From assembly GCA_950295325.1 (NCBI GenBank), contig OX485807.1, forward strand, positions 32,580,440 through 32,644,439: 64,000 nt of DNA, given 5' to 3'. A model generated the notes under the pieces. It did not search any database. It was not told where the DNA came from and saw only the letters and a program-made list of their open reading frames with translations. The translations under genes were made by a program, and so were the position numbers. Source of the stretch: Polytrichum commune. Its lineage: Eukaryota; Streptophyta; Polytrichopsida; Polytrichales; Polytrichaceae. Each line of letters opens with the position of its first letter. Within the stretch, counting starts at the first letter, position 1. Positions 34,101 to 46,100 of the stretch are shown in pieces.

Positions 34101-37100
34101 GACATCAGTGTGAAATGAATTGGGTTAGAAGTTGATAAGGTTGAGGTTAGGCCTGAATCTGATTTAAGTGTGAGATGAGTTTGAGTTATATGTAGCCTAG
34201 GTTGTGATTCGGCCTGAAATCTGATATATATGTGAAGTTAGTAAAGGTGATATAAGGCCTGAAATCAAATTGGTGAAAGCCACATTTGTTCAAAATAGTG
34301 TGTCTCGGTCCCGAGACACCCTAGACAAGGGTATGAAGTGGGCAGACTTCAGTGTGAAATGAATTGGGTTAGAAGTTGATAAGGTTGAGGTTAGGCCTGA
34401 ATCTGATTTAAGTGTGAGATGAGTTTGGGTTCTATGTAGCCTAGGTTGTGATTAGGCCTGAAATCTGATTTATGTATGAAGTTGGTAAGGCGCATATAAG
34501 ACCTGGAATCCAATTTTTGAAAGCCATATTTGTTCAAAATAATGTGTCGCGGTCCCGAGACACCCTAGACAAGGGTATTAAGTGGGCACACTTCAGTGTG
34601 AAATGAATTGGGTTAGAAGTTGAAAAGGTTGTGATTAGGCCTCATTCTGATATAAGTGTGAAGTGAGTTTGGGTTATATGTAGCCTAGGTTGTGATTAGG
34701 CCTGAAATCTGATTTATGTGTGAAGTTGGTAAGGCACATATAAGGCCTAAAATCCATTTTTTGAAAGTCACATTTGTTCAAAATAATGTGTCTCGGTCCG
34801 GAGACACACTAGACAAGGGTCTGAAGTGGGCAGACATCAGTGTGAAATGAATTGGGTTAGAAGTTGATAAGGTTGAGGTTAGGCCTGAATCTGATTTAAG
34901 TGTGGGATGAGTTTGAGTTATATGTAGCCTAGGTTGTGATTCGGCCTGAAATCTGATATATATGTGAAGTTAGTAAAGGTGATATAAGTCCTGAAATCAA
35001 ATTGTTGAAAGCCACATTTGTTCAAAATAGTGTGTCTCGGTCCCGAGACACCCTAGACAAGGGTATTAAGTGGGCAGACTTCATTGTGAAATGAATTGGG
35101 TTAGAAGTTGATAACGTTGTGGTTAGGCCTGAATCTGATTTAAGTGTGAGATGAGTTTGAGTTATATGTAGCTTAGGTTGTGATTGGGCCTGAAATATGA
35201 TTTAGGTGTGAAGTTCGTAAGGCTGATACAAGGCCTGAAATCCAATTTTTGAAAGTCACATTTGTTCAATATAGTGTGTCTCGGTCCCGAGACACCCTAG
35301 ACAAGGGTCTAAAGTGGGCAGACCTCAGTGTGGAATGAATTGGGTTAGAAGTTGATAAGGTTTAGGTTAGGCCTGAATCTGATTTAAGTGTGAGATGAGT
35401 TTGACTTATATGTAGCCTAGGTTGTGATTAGAGCTGAAATCTGATTTATGTGTGAAGTTGGTAAAGGTGATATAAGGCCTGAAATCAAATTGTTGAAAGC
35501 CACATTTGTTCAAAATAGTGTGTCTCGGTTCCGAGACACCCTAGACAATGTTATTAAGTGGGCTGAATTCAATGTCACATGAATTGGGTTATAAGTTGAA
35601 AAGGTTGTGATTAGGCCTCATTCTGATATAAGTGTGAAGTGAGTTTGGGTTATATGTAGCCTACGTTGTGATTGAGCCTGAAATCTGATTTATGTGTGAA
35701 GGTGGTAAGGCACATATAAGGCCTGAAATCCAATTTTTGAAAGTCACATTTGTTCAAAATAATGTGTCTCGGTCCCGAGACACCCTAGACAAGGGTCTGA
35801 AGTGGGCAGACATTAGTGTTAAATGAATTGGGTTAGAAGTTGTAGTAAGTTTTTGCTATGGCTCAAAACAACAAAACCCAGGGAACAAAGTCTCCAGGAA
35901 GATTGAGCTAGTGTCTATAAGGGTTATTGTCACATTGGATTAAGGATTTTAATAACATGTTAAGATCTTTTTTCCTTCATTACTTCTTAATTCCAGTTAT
36001 TTTCCCACTCTTATGGTTCTTTTGTGCTTCCTCAGTAGTGAGTGACTCCGTCCTATCAAAAGGTAATTTTCTATCATTCTATGGTTTCGACCTATGTCAG
36101 TCGTGAAGCTCAACAGCTTGGCAAGTAGTCATTGGCAATTTGTCAGGACCGAAGTCCGGGGTAATGTCTTTTAGTAACCGCATCGTCTTTGATCAATGTA
36201 AATCACAATTGCAACAATTCAACATTTTAATTTCCTTTTAATTGAACTTACAACCATCATGCCTATCTTCACATGCTCAAGTCACCACCTTAGTCTTCGA
36301 CCATCTGGTGACTCATCTCAAACAATCATCCATTTGTCAATACGGAATCAATACATCAACAGCTAGGCGATATTCTTCCTTAAGGCTTTAGTCCTCTATA
36401 GACTAATCAATCAACATACAAAGGGTAAAGTCTTACTCCAGTAAGATATTCTTTCCTTCAGGGGAAGGTACAGCTTTGACAGCCTATAGCCTGCCTCTAG
36501 CCCTTCCATATTTTCCGCTGACACTTTGCTTAGCTCTTCTCTTCTTTCCCTCTCTGACACACTAGCTAATGGCTGTGAATTTGGGGCGCTAGCCCAGGCG
36601 ATGGCCTCACTCTAGCCTCCCTGTCTTTCTCTCTTCCTAAGACTATTGCCCTTCTCGGCTGGCTACTAAGCAGCCCCTCGGGACCTCTCAGTCCTCTCTA
36701 CAGACTATGGCCATCATCTTTTCTTGACTTGGCCCATGGCCTGATCCCACTGGTCTTGGCTACTAGTCTTTAGCCAAGTCTATTGCCCTTCTTGCTTCCT
36801 ATCAAGCCTTTTCTTACTTGCCTTCTTCACAACAGGCGGTATGTATCCGTCAAACTCTCTCTGACCAGTTGCCTTGCCACTCTCTGGCCTTTTATCAGAC
36901 TATTGCCTGTCTTAGCCTTGCTCTCGGCCACTTCTTGATCTTTCAGACCATTGCCTCACCTCAGTCACACTCCATATCTCTCAACCTCTTTCCGTCTCAT
37001 CTCTGATCACTCACTCTGAACCAATCTCTACTCTTCCGAATGCAGATTTCCTCTCAGACTACTTGCCTGATTTTGTCATTACAATGCTATGTCAGACTAC

Positions 37101-40100
37101 TTGCCCAACCTTACTTCCAAATATCACTCACAACATTTCACATAACTTACTTCAACAATCCTCTTCACTCATAAGACAAACAATTTCACATAATACTTCA
37201 CTCATAATCATCTCATTAACACAAAAGAGATAAGTCCACTTCAGGGTCCAAGTTTTTCGGCCCTTTAACTTCCTAACATTGTCATTCCAAGCTTCCTGCT
37301 TGTTCAAGACTATTGCCTGGCTCAATCACTGAGCTACAGACTTCTACGCCTATTGCTAATCTGAGACTATGTAAGATCTTGCTGCTTGCAAATAGCCTGC
37401 CTTTCTTCCTGACACCCTCTTCCTAAATGCCGAGAGAGAGAAGGTCAGGTGGTTAGCCGTCATAACCACTTCTTAACGGCTATTGCCTGCTTTCATCCCT
37501 CTGGATGGCTATTGACTGCCTATAGCCAGATGAAATACGTTAGATTTCAAGAATTGCCCTTTTCAGACGGGCGATAGCCAAAAAATCAGTTCTACAGAAG
37601 TTGATAAGGTTGTGGTTAGGCCTGAATCTGATTTAAGTGTGAGATGAGTTTGAGTTATATGTAGCCTAGGTTGTGATTGGGCCTGAAATATGATTTAAGT
37701 GTGAAGTTGGTAAGGCTGATGTAAGGCCTGGAATCCAATTTTTGAAAGTCACATTTGTTCAATACAGTGTGTCTCGGTCCCGAGACACCCTAGACAAGGG
37801 TCTTAAGTGGGCAGACATCAGTGTGAAATGAATTGGGTTAGAAGTTGATAAGGTTGAGGTTAGGCCTGAATCTGATTTAAGTGTGAGATGAGTTTGACTT
37901 ATATGTAGGCTAGGTTGTGATTAGGGCTGAAATCTGATTTATGTGTAAAGTTGGTAAAGGTGATATAAGGCCTGAAATCAAATTGTTGAAAGCCACATTT
38001 GTTCAAAATAGTGTGGCTCGGTCCCGAGACACCCTAGACAATGTTATTAAGTGGGCTGAATTCAATGTCACATCAATTGTGTTATAAGTTGAAAAGGTTG
38101 TGATTAGGCCTCATTCTGATATAAGTGTGAAGTGAGTTTGGGTTATATGTAGCCTAGGTTGTGATTAGGCCTGAAATCTGATTTATGTGTGAAGTTGGTA
38201 AGGCGCATATAAGGCCTGAAATCCAATTTTTGAAAGTCACATTTGTTCAAAATAATGTGTCTCGGTCCCGAGACACCCTAGACAAGGGTCTGAAGTGGGC
38301 AGACATCAGTGTTAAATGAATTGGGTTAGAAGCTGATAAGGTTGAGGTTAGGCCTGAATCTGATTTAAGTGTGAGATGAGTTTGAATTACATGTAGCCAA
38401 GGTTGTGATTAGGCCTGAAATCTGATTTAAGTGTGAAGTTGGTAAAGGTGATATAAGGCCTGAAATGAAATTGTTGAAAGCCACATTTGTTCAAAATAGT
38501 GTGTCTCGGTCCCGAGACACCCTAGACAAGGGTATTAAGTGGGCAGACTTCAGTGTGAAATGAATTGGGTTAGAAGTTGATAACGTTGTGGTTAGGCCTG
38601 AATCTGATTTAAGTGTGATAAGAGTTTGAATTATATGTAGCCTAGGTTGTGATTGGGCCTGAAATATGATTTAAGTGTGAAGTTGGTAAGGCTAATATAA
38701 GGCCTGAAATCCAATTTTTGAAAGTCACATTTGTTCAAAATAGTGTGTCTCGGTCCCGAGACACCCTATACAAGGGTATTAAGTGGGCTGAATTCAATGT
38801 GAAATCAATTGGGTTATAAGTTGAATAGGTTGTGATTACGCCTCATTCTGATATAAGTGTGATGTGAGTTTGGGTTATATGTAGCCTAGGTTGTGATTAG
38901 GCCTGAAATCTTATTTATGTGTGAAGTTGGTAAGGCACATATAAGGCCTGAAATCCAATTTTTGAAAGCCACATTTGTTCAAAATAGTGTGTCTCGGTCC
39001 CGAGACACCCTAGACAAGGTTGTTATGTGGGCTGAATTCAATGTGAAATCAATTGGGTTATAAGTTGAATAGGTTGTGATTACGCCTCATTCTGATATAA
39101 GTGTGATGTGAGTTTGGGTTATATGTAGCCTAGGTTGTGATTAGGCCTGAAATCTTATTTATGTGTGAAGTTGGTAAGGCACATATAAGGCCTGAAATCC
39201 AATTTTTGAAAGCCGCATTTGTTCAAAATAGTGTGTCTCGGTCCCGAGACACCCTAGACAAGGTTGTTATGTGGGCTGAATTCAATGTGACATCAATTGG
39301 GTTATAAGTTGAATAGGTTGTGATTAGGCCTCATTCTGATATAAGTGTGAAGTGAGTTTGGGTTATATGTAGCCTAGGTTGTGATTAGGCCTGAAATCTG
39401 ATTTATGTGTGAAGTTGGTAAGGCGCATATAAGGCCTGAAATCCAATTTTTGAAAGCCACATTTGTTCAAAATAGTGTGTCTCGGTCTCGAGACACCCTA
39501 GACAAGGTTGTTATGTGGGCTGAATTCAATGTGACATCAATTGGGTGATAAGTTGAATAGGTTGTGATTAGGCCTCATTCTGATATAAGTGTGAAGTGAG
39601 TTTGGGTTATATGTAGCCTAGGTTGTGATTAGGCCTGAAATCTGATTTATGTGTGAAGTTGGTAAGGCGCATATAAGGCCTGAAATCCAATTTTTGAAAG
39701 CCACATTTGTTCAAAATAGTGTGTCTTGGTCCCGAGACACCCTAGACAAGGGTCTGAAGTGGGCAGACATCAGTGTTAAATGAATTGGGTTAGAAGCTGA
39801 TAAGGTTGAGGTTAGGCCTGAATCTGATTTAAGTGTGAGATGAGTTTGAATTACATGTAGCCAAGGTTGTGATTAGGCCTGAAATCTGATTTAAGTGTGA
39901 AGTTGGTAAAGGTGATATAAGGCCTGAAATGAAATTGTTGAAAGCCACATTTGTTCAAAATAGTGTGTCTCGGTCCCGAGACACCCTAGACAAGGGTATT
40001 AAGTGGGCAGACTTCAGTGTGAAATGAATTGGGTTAGAAGTTGATAACGTTGTGGTTAGGCCTGAATCTGATTTAAGTGTCATAAGAGTTTGAATTATAT

Positions 40101-43100
40101 GTAGCCTAGGTTGTGATTGGGCCTGAAATATGATTTAAGTGTGAAGTTGGTAAGGCTAATATAACGCCTGAAATCCAATTTTTGAAAGTCACATTTGTTC
40201 AAAATAGTGTGTCTCGGTCCCGAGACACCCTATACAAGGGTATTAAGTGGGCTGAATTCAATGTGAAATCAATTGGGTTATAAGTTGAATAGGTTGTGAT
40301 TACGCCTCATTCTGATATAAGTGTGATGTGAGTTTGGGTTATATGTAGCCTAGGTTGTGATTAGGCCTGAAATCTTATTTATGTGTGAAGTTGGTAAGGC
40401 ACATATAAGGCCTGAAATCCAATTTTTGAAAGTCACATTTGTTCAAAATAGTGTGTCTCGGTCCCGAGACACCCTAGACAAGGTTGTTATGTGGGCTGAA
40501 TTCAATGTGACATCAATTGGGTTATAAGTTGAATAGGTTGTGATTAGGCCTCATTCTGATATAAGTGTGAAGTGAGTTTGGGTTATATGTAGCCTAGGTT
40601 GTGATTAGGCCTGAAATCTGATTTATGTGTGAAGTTGGTAAGGCACATATAAGGCCTGAAATCCAATTTTTGAAAGTCACATTTGTTCAAAATAATGTGT
40701 CTCGGTCCTGAGACACCCTAGACAAGGGTCTGAAGTGGGCAGACATCAGTGTGAAATGAATTGGGTTAGAAGTTGATAAGGTTGAGGTTAGGCCTGAATC
40801 TGATTTAAGTGTGAGATGAGTTTGAGTTATATGTAGCCTAGGTTGTGATTGGGCCTGAAATATGATTTAAGTGTGAAGTTGGTAAGGCTTATATAAGGCC
40901 TTAAATCCAATTTTTGAAAGCCACATTTGTTCAAAATAGTGTGTCTCGGTCCCGAGACACCCTAGACAAGGGTATTAAGTGGGCTGAATTCAATGTGACA
41001 TCAATTGGGTTATAAGTTGAAAAGGTTGTGATTAGGCCTCATTCTGATATAAGTGTGAAGTGAGTTTGGGTTATATGTAGCCTAGGTTGTGATTAGGCCT
41101 GAAATTTGATTTATGTGTGAAGTTGGTAAGGCGCATATAAGGCCTGAAATCCAATTTTTGAAAGCCACATTTGTTCAAAATAATGTGTCTTGGTCCCGAG
41201 ACACCCTAGACAAGGGTCTTAAGTGGGCTGAAGTAAGTGTGAAATCAATTGGGTTAGATGTTGCTGAGGTTGTGATTAGGCTTAACTCTGATTTAAGTGT
41301 GAAGTGAGTTTGGGTTATATGTTTCTTAGGTTGGGATTAGGCCTGAAATCTGAATTGTTCAAAATAGTTTGTCTTAGTCCCGAGACACCCTAGACAAGGT
41401 CTTAACTGGGCTGAACTATGTGTGAAATGAATCTTGTTAGGATGTTGGTAAGTTTTTTGTTAGGCCTGAAATGAACCTTTATTGGGAAGTGAGTTTGAAT
41501 TGGATGTTGGTAATAATGTGATAAGGCCTGAAATCTGAAAGTCGGTTTTCTTATCACAACCTGATGTGTGTGTGATTTCAGTGTTGGTGAAATGATTCTT
41601 GGATTGTAATTAGGCCTGATATCTGATGTGAGTGTGAATTTAGTTTATGTGCCAAGATGTTGATTACGCCAAAACATATTATTTGACTTTGAATTTAGTT
41701 TGGGTTAGTTGTTGGGAAGGTTGTGATTAGGCCTGACATCAAAATTGAAAAATTAAGCATTGGATTTTCCGCAGAGGTTGGGAGCTACCGATCTTGAAAC
41801 TTACGTTTCAAATGCTATTGAAGGCTTAATGGACCATGATGAGCAGAATGTTGGGGAAGAGGTAAGTACTCACGTAGTTAAATAATGTGTGAATTAGTTG
41901 TACCTTATGCCATGCAGCTTTGTGTCTTAAATACGTACCTGTGTTTTGTAGGTAGAGTGCCCCACCCCCCAGGACTCACCGGCAGCGACTCAAGATTCAA
42001 GAGAAACTGCAATTGATCTTGACAGTTCTGATGAAGGTCAGGATGAAGATGAAGAGGGACTTGGAGATAAGGATACGTTTGACGGGGATGAAGATGAACT
42101 TAGATCCCGTCAAAAATTTAATTCCGTGGCCATGATCTCTCAATTGAGAGTCAAACCTTTCAGTTCATCAAGGTTCAATATTCCTTTATGTAGAATGCTT
42201 GCCATGCCTATGGTGAGGCCAACACTCTCAACTGATCTTGATAAATTAGAGCAGGAGTTTGTCCATGGGTATAGAGAGGGCTCCTCAGTTTTTTATGTGA
42301 CATTAACAGATGAAGAAGGCAAAACACAGGAGGTGTCTGAAGCTGATAAGGCATCCTGGGGTCCCACTTGGAATTCAAAAAATCAAGAATTTAATTCGTA
42401 TCTTCAGTCTGTTCCGGAGTTAGCCGGTTTCAAGGATTTCATGTTCTTTGTATGTGACGGTAACCATAGGCGTCAGGCTTGGTTAAATCATATTGAAAGA
42501 CTTCACAAAACAGATGAGGCCTGGCATTATATGGTGGATAGCATCCTACTTGACACAAAAGGCAAAATTGGAGTTGTTATGCAAGTGATCAGGGTTGTCT
42601 ATTGTGTCGTGACGGAGGGTAATCCCGGCATAATGTCGTGCCGTCACGACACGTATCCGTCACGACATTATGCCGGATGCTGTCTTTATCCTGACGGACT
42701 TGAATTTTACCGATTTTTTTGTGTAATTACATTAACCCAATTCAGACACGTAGGATTTACAATGTCCACGTGTGATGACATGTCAGCAAAGTAAAGGTAA
42801 AGTGGGGAAAAATTTACTAGAGCCCGTCCGCCCCCCCGTCCGCCCCTGTTCCCGACCCCGCCCGCTCCGTTCCCAACCCCGTACGCCCCGTTCCCCCCCC
42901 CCCCGTCCGCCCCTCCGTCCACTCCCCCGTCCGCCCCAGTTTTTTTTTTTTTTTTCCCTCCCCCCCCCCCCTTTCCCGTCCGCCCCATTTTTTAAAAAAA
43001 AAATTCCCCCCCCTCCGTCCGCCCCTCCGTCCGCTCCCCCGTCCGCCCCAGTTTTTTTTTTTTTTTTTTTTCCCCCCCCCCTTCCCCGTCCGCCCCGTTC

Positions 43101-46100
43101 CCCCCCGTCCGCTCCCCCGTCCGCCCCCGTTCCCCCCCCCCCCCGTCCGCTCCGTTCCCGCCCCCGTTCCCGACTCCGTCCGCTCCGTTCCCGCCCCCGT
43201 TCCCGACTCCGTCCGCTCCGTTCCCCCCCCCCCCCCCGTCCGCTCCGTTCCCGCCCCCGTTCCCGACCCCGTCCGCTCCGTTCCCCCCCCCACCCCCGTC
43301 CGCCCCACCCTCGTCCCCCGTCCGCCCCACACCCTCCTTAGTCGTTTTTTACTACTTTGATTTTAACAAAATGGTAAACAAAATGGCAAAATGATTTACC
43401 TGGCGCTAGGCATATCCACGACCACGTCGGCGTTTTCTGCCACATAGGACGCCACCTTGGCAAGAAGGTAAGTATTTTACCCACCCTAGTCCGTTCCCCC
43501 TATGTTGACCCTACGTGGACCCTATTGTGTCGTGACGGAGGGGTCCGTCACGACATGACACGACATGACGGCACGACACCGTCATGACGTCGCGATAGAC
43601 AACCCTGCAAGTGATGCATAACATCAACAAGTAAGTTTTGTTAATTAATTTTTAATTCTTTCTATGTAAAATACTTCTTGTTATACCATTAATGTCATGT
43701 GCTAATTCGCCCTTTTTGATTGATAATTTCAGGCATATTGAAGACTCTCACGTCAAGACCAACTTTGTTCACACCCTTTTTAGGATTCAAAAGTATGGTC
43801 TTATGCCAATCGAACATTATCAAGACATATTGACTCCATCGGAGTTCAAGAGGTGCAAGAGAACTCAAAATGCCAAAAAAACTTGGTACACATTGAATCT
43901 TCAAGTATTCACGAACTTCATCTTCCGGGTATGATCTCTATAATATGTACTGCATTGTTTTAATCACTAATATATTGTCATTATCTAAAATCAAATGATC
44001 ACCTAGGTTACAGTATACTTGGATGACTAACTAAGTCTACCCCTGTGCAGCATGAACTTGGACTTGCTGCAGATGAGGGTGTTCGACAACTTGTGGAGCA
44101 ATCAGATGTAGAAGTGTCCGCCGCTGAAAAAGCAACCGCTATGAAAGTTGCTACAAAGAAAAGAGCCAAGGCACTTCATAAGAAAATGTCAAAACTAGTT
44201 GCTCTGGCAAACCCGGACTTGACGGATGGATGGCTTCGAGAGGTATAAACTCTACTTTACAAGCACATTTTTCAATCTTCATGTTCTTTAATGACCCCTG
44301 AGATTCTAATAAATAGCTATATGTTTCGCAGATTGGACGTCACTATAGTCTTAACTCAATTACACCCGAGCTCAATATGGAGAAATTGCAGTTGATCGTT
44401 ACTGCAAAAGCATCGGCCGCTTCTAAGGTTAAATGGTTGGAATATTTAAACTCCTCTGCATCTACACGTGAGGCCCGCAAACTGCCCCCTAAGCCCATCA
44501 ACGAGAAGAAACTGGGTGCATTTCTAGCTAAGGCGTGTTTTTGGGCCGGAGTGAGTTAATACTTCCCAATCAATTCGTTTAATTTGTTTGTCTTGAGGCC
44601 TGAAATCTGTTTGGGTTATATGTTGCTTAGGTTGTGATTAGGCCTGAAATCAAATTTCTGACATTAAGATTTGGTCAACAAGGGTCTTAAGTGGGTTGAA
44701 TTAAATGTGAAATCAATTGGGATAGATGTTGCTATGGTTGTGATTAGGCTTGAATCTGATATAAGTGTGAACTGAGTTTGGGATATATGTTGCTTAGCTT
44801 GTGATGATGCCCGACAGCTGATTTTAGTGTCAAGTGAGTGATGGTTAGACTTTGGTAAGCTTGTGAATAGGCCTGAATCTGATGTGAGTGTGTAACCAGT
44901 TGGGTTAGATGTTGCTATGGTTGTGATTAGGCTTGAATCTGATTTAAGTGTGAAGTGAGTTTTGGTTATATGTTGCTTAGGTTGTGATTAGGCCTGAAAT
45001 CTGATTTAAGTGTGAAGTTGTTAAGGTGTTTAGTAGGCCTGATATCAAAATTCTGAGAGTAAGATTTGGTCAATAAGGGGTGTCTCGGTCCCGAGACACC
45101 CTAGACAAGGGTCTTAAGTGGGCTGAAGTAAGTGTGAAATCAATTGGGTTAGATGTTGCTATGGTTGTGATTTGGCTTGAATCTGATTTAAGTGTCAAGT
45201 GAGTTTGGGTTATATGTTGCTTAGGTTGTGATTAGGCCTGAAATCTTATTTAAGTGTGAAGTTGTTAAGGCTGCTATAAGGCCTGAAATCAAATTTCTGA
45301 AAGTCAGTTTTGTTCAAAAAAGTGTGTCTCGGTCCCGAGACACCCTAGACAAGGGTCTTAAGTGGGCAGACTTCAGTGTGAAATGAATTGGGTTAGAAGT
45401 TGATAAGGTTGAGGTTAGGCCTGAATCTGATTTAAGTTTGAGATGAGTTTGAGTTATATGTAGCCTAGGTTGTGATTGGGCCTGAAATATGATTTAAGTG
45501 TGAAGTTGGTAAGGCTTATATAAGGCCTTAAATCCAATTTTTGAAAGCCACATTTGTTCAAAATAGTGTGTCTCGGTCCCGAGACACCCTAGACAAGGGT
45601 ATTAAGTGGGCTGAATTCAATGTGACATCAATTGGGTTATAAGTTGAAAAGGTTGTGATTAGGCCTCATTCTGATATAAGTGTGAAGTGAGTTTGGGTTA
45701 TATGTAGCCTAGGTTGTGATTAGGCCTGAAATTTGATTTATGTGTGAAGTTGTTAAGGCTGCTATAAGGCCTGAAATCAAATTTCTGAAAGTCAGCTTTG
45801 TTCAAAAAAGTTTGTCTCGGTCCCGAGACACCCTAGACAAGGTTATTAAGTGGGTTGAATTCAATGTGACATCAATTGGGTTATAAGTTGAAAAGGTTGT
45901 GATTAGGCCTCATTCTGATATAAGTGTGAAGTGAGTTTGGGTTATATGTAGCCTACGTTGTGATTAGGCCTGAAATCTGATTTATGTGTGAAGTTGGTAA
46001 GGCACATATAAGGCCTGAAATCCAATTTTTGAAAGTCACATTTGTTCAAAATAATGTGTCTCGGTCCTGAGACACCCTAGACAAGGGTCTGAAGTGGGCA

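Noticed and set aside
26019-41307. Small 64-codon frames repeated at 26019, 27238, 28457, 33008 and 41113
   Set aside because: They lie inside the satellite and follow its period; they are by-products of the repeat.
42707-43341. Long frames on both strands in the C-rich tract (Pro/Arg and Gly/Arg/Thr rich)
   Set aside because: Composition alone explains them; the tract is the core of a non-autonomous hAT-type element.
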